Made by a program: the position numbers and the translations under genes. A stretch of DNA of 64,000 bases from Austropuccinia psidii (Eukaryota > Basidiomycota > Pucciniomycetes > Pucciniales > Sphaerophragmiaceae), in NCBI GenBank assembly GCA_023105745.1, contig JALGQZ010000002.1:47342497-47406496 (forward strand), read 5' to 3'. Below the pieces are notes generated by a model. The model was not told the DNA's origin, did not search any database, and saw only the letters and a program-made list of their open reading frames with translations. Shown here in pieces: positions 61,765 through 64,000 of the stretch (positions are counted from its first letter, which is position 1; every line of letters starts with the position of its first letter).

Positions 61765-63163
61765 TTGTATTTCTTTAAATTTCTGAACACTCTAAGATTT
61801 TTTTCTGAAATGTCATTACCATTCTGCCCCCTTCCATCATCATTAAAATTCAAAAAACATGCTCCCCCTCCCTCTCACTCTTCAAATCATTCTGATGATG
61901 TCATGGTTAGGACTAAACCAGTGTCAGTACATCATCAGAATGATTTGAATGATGATGCAAATATTATTACTCCTATTGATGTCATGGTTAGGACTAAACC
62001 AAAGATAGAACATCATGAAGATAATAATAAAAAATCCAATCATAAAAGAAGACTAACACAATGCCAAAGACAACATATTCATGATTAAAAACAAATCATG
62101 CCTCTGCTTGGACATTCAAACGCAGCATATAGGAACTTTTCCTCCATTTCAATTGACAAGAAAGCAGCCAATGCCTCATGGTTAAAACTACCATCAATCA
62201 ATACTTTACCCCACCCTTATGTAATCATTGATAAAACACAAAAGCCATATCTACCTGTCTTCATTTATGAAATCACCCCTTTTGATGTCCCCTCAGGCCA
62301 CTATCAAATCCTAAAAGACCTTATCATTACATTGATGTCCTTATCTCCAAATCACCAAGAAATTAAAACAAATAAACAACTCCTAGGTGGCATTATGAAA
62401 GGTATTGACTTTCGTCCTGGATCTGATGCTGGCAAATCCGCAGGTGAGTGAATTTTTTTAACTTATAACTTGAATAATTACTAATTATTATCAAAATATT
62501 TAGGTGTTTACTCCAGAAAGGCCAGTTTATCTCCATATCAAATTGAATTGGATAATATGCAATGGACCAAACTACAAAAGTATGACGAATTCATTTACTC
62601 CAGAATCTCTCATTTTTCACAATTAGCTGCCCAACAAAATCAGTCATTAATGGAGTCAGCCCAATTACCAAACTTCAGTCAACTTGAATGGACTTCTGCC
62701 AATCAAAAGGACGAATTAAAATCTTTTTCCAATGTCATTGTCACCCAAGATGGATTTTTCAATAAACCCCACCAAGATTTGAATGATCTCAATGCCTGGA
62801 CTTATGGTGTTTTTTCTTTTGTATCCAAAAAAGATTTTCATCCCCTTCCAACTGTCTTCACTCCCTCTGGACATGGCTTGCACTTCCCTGAATTGAAAAT
62901 GGAGATTGATTTTTCCAAAAAAACCTGGAATCATGGAAATTCTTTGGAAGACATCAACAATGGTTCATCATACAACAAAACCACCTCCAGAAATTATCAA
63001 TCATGACGAAATAACTCATTTTGGATGTTCTTTTCAAATTAACCATAAATTATTTAATGTAGGTGAGAAATTCTTGAAAATGCGACCCACCAAAATTCAT
63101 TCAAGAGTCAATGGGTACTGTGAAAGAAATATGCAGGACCAAAAAAGAACTAAAAAATATTAA
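61765..63163 (+). pseudogene. TET/JBP-like 2OG-Fe(II) oxygenase gene, frameshifted
   Basis: Main frame from ATG 62,098 (MPLLGHSNAAY), GT-AG intron 62,444-62,503, then 62,504 on. The oxygenase core has NVIVTQDGFFNKPHQDLNDL with the HxD iron-binding pair (HQD, about 62,771-62,779), NAWTYGVFSFVSK, and SGHGLHFPE; further on, THFGCSFQIN (about 63,016-63,046) could bring the distal His. TET/JBP enzymes oxidise 5-methylcytosine in DNA; this form is a large family in rusts, often tied to transposons. A run of seven A near 62,918-62,925 breaks the frame: DFSKK continues in the next frame as PGIMEILWKT. Upstream in the same frame, 61,765-62,088 ends in TAA nine bases before the ATG and carries DVMVRTKP twice; it is either a former N-terminus or leader. 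The frameshift could be a sequencing error. Confidence 0.7.
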
Positions 63164-63250
63164 TTGTAAATAGTTTTATTTTATGAATAACATCTCTACT
63201 CCGTTGTATGCCATTAAATTATGTACATAAATCAATGGTCCTGAAGAAAT

Positions 63251-64000
63251 TTACAATTGACTGTTTTTCCATGCCAAAGTGATTGGTTTAATTTTTTCAC
63301 GCATATTTACCACACCTTCCCCAATGTTGTTGTTGGCCAGATTTTCTGCATGTGGTGGATCATCATCCTCATATAGATCAAACCATTCATCGCCAATTTG
63401 TGCTAACATATTATGTAAGATTGTGCAAGAAACAACCCAACTAACAAAATATTGGATTTCATGAGCATCCCTCATTTGATTTTGCATTTCCCTTAGAGAA
63501 AACCACTGCCCCTTCAAAATTCCAATTGCATGCTTGATTCTGACCCTTGATTTTGCTAGACAGTAATTGAAAGAATGGTTGTCTTCACTCTGTGCTACAG
63601 CTCCCTTATATGCTGGAACAACCCAAGGAGAGCTTGCATATGCCGAATCTGCAAGTAAGTACTGATCCTTTTCATAAAACTCTTGAGGTGTTTGTGCTAT
63701 TTTCATATGTTGATAGACATTCGAATCATGAAGTGACCCAGTACAACCAACATGCAGAGAAGTGAACTGTCTGTTGATATTGCAAACCAGTTGTATTGAC
63801 ATATAATACATTATATGTAAACCATCAGTAAGATTGAAATAAAGAATAAAGATTCAACAGCTTACCTTTTTTTGCGATCAAAATATGCTTCACCATCATT
63901 GGGAGGACGTTGTTATAATGGTATGAGACTCCCATCAATAAACCCAATGCACCCAGGGAAGCCTTCTGCTTGCATTACTTGAGACATCTCTCTGCGTTGT
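63251..64000 (-). pseudogene. HARBI1-type (DDE_4) transposase, 5' part beyond window
   Basis: PIF/Harbinger nuclease on the minus strand. The part from 64,000 to 63,866 has CIGFIDGS (first catalytic Asp), then TAA in place of a codon in IPL*QRPP, then DGEAYFDRKK. A donor GTAAGC lies at 63,865, but no AG is present before YYMSIQL (63,808), so the acceptor is lost. The last part (to 63,251) has VGCTGSLHDSNVYQ, the second Asp in LLADSAYASSPWVVPAYK, and SRVRIKHAIGILKGQW, where Lys stands at the place of the third catalytic residue, normally Glu (GAG to AAG). C-terminal tail CTILHNMLAQIGDEWFDLYE is typical. Convergent with the TET-like gene. Catalytically dead by three separate lesions. Confidence 0.9.

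Overview
The window looks like repeat-dense nuclear DNA of a rust fungus (Pucciniales). The retrotransposon proteins, especially the chromodomain Ty3/Gypsy polyprotein at 12-18.2 kb, closely resemble those I know from Austropuccinia psidii (myrtle rust), so that species or a near relative is the best guess. Other support: spliceosomal GT-AG introns, a fungal 1,3-beta-glucan synthase fragment, a TET/JBP-like oxygenase of the kind multiplied in basidiomycetes, strong AT richness and very few CpG in the transposon part. All identifications were made by reading; no search was run.

Layout. From 1 to 38.7 kb the window reads as a stack of LTR retrotransposons inserted into one another. (1) Ty3-A3, minus strand: only its 5' LTR (37,057-38,748) and gag leader (36,778-37,056) are in the window. 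(2) Ty3-B, minus strand: 5' LTR 34,973-36,777, gag and protease 32.2-34.8 kb, RT to integrase 1.1-3.6 kb, 3' LTR 1-1,102. It interrupts the Ty3-A3 leader and is itself split by about 25 kb. (3) Ty3-A2, minus strand, 8,480-26,771, lies in that split. (4) Ty3-A1, plus strand, 10,025-20,018, is a nearly complete chromovirus inserted in the 3' LTR of Ty3-A2, with target duplication TTATC; the uninterrupted sister LTR at 26.5 kb shows the empty site. Also within the split are a 1.3 kb decamer microsatellite, an 83-bp tandem array and an old LTR.

From 38.7 to 57 kb I see no intact gene: a complete solo LTR with CCTAC duplication (46,012-47,813), a pogo/Tigger-like transposase relic (48.2-49.4 kb), degraded LTRs (49.5-53.2 kb), a pair of tRNA-like SINE-type sequences (41.7 and 42.1 kb) and unclassified AT-rich DNA.

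From 57 kb to the end the DNA changes: more CpG, spliced reading frames and gene fragments. It holds a transposon-type left end with AAATCCC subterminal repeats, an intact four-exon Myb/SANT-like gene, a 75-bp minisatellite, a DEAH-box helicase fragment, a two-exon glucan synthase fragment cut at both ends, a TET-like oxygenase gene with one frameshift, and a broken HARBI1-type transposase running off the right edge. Myb-like protein plus HARBI1 nuclease is the usual pair of a PIF/Harbinger transposon, so this may be one element with captured gene pieces; the right end lies outside the window.

Every retroelement polyprotein is broken by stops, frameshifts or lost catalytic residues. The only reading frame that looks intact is the Myb/SANT-like gene.
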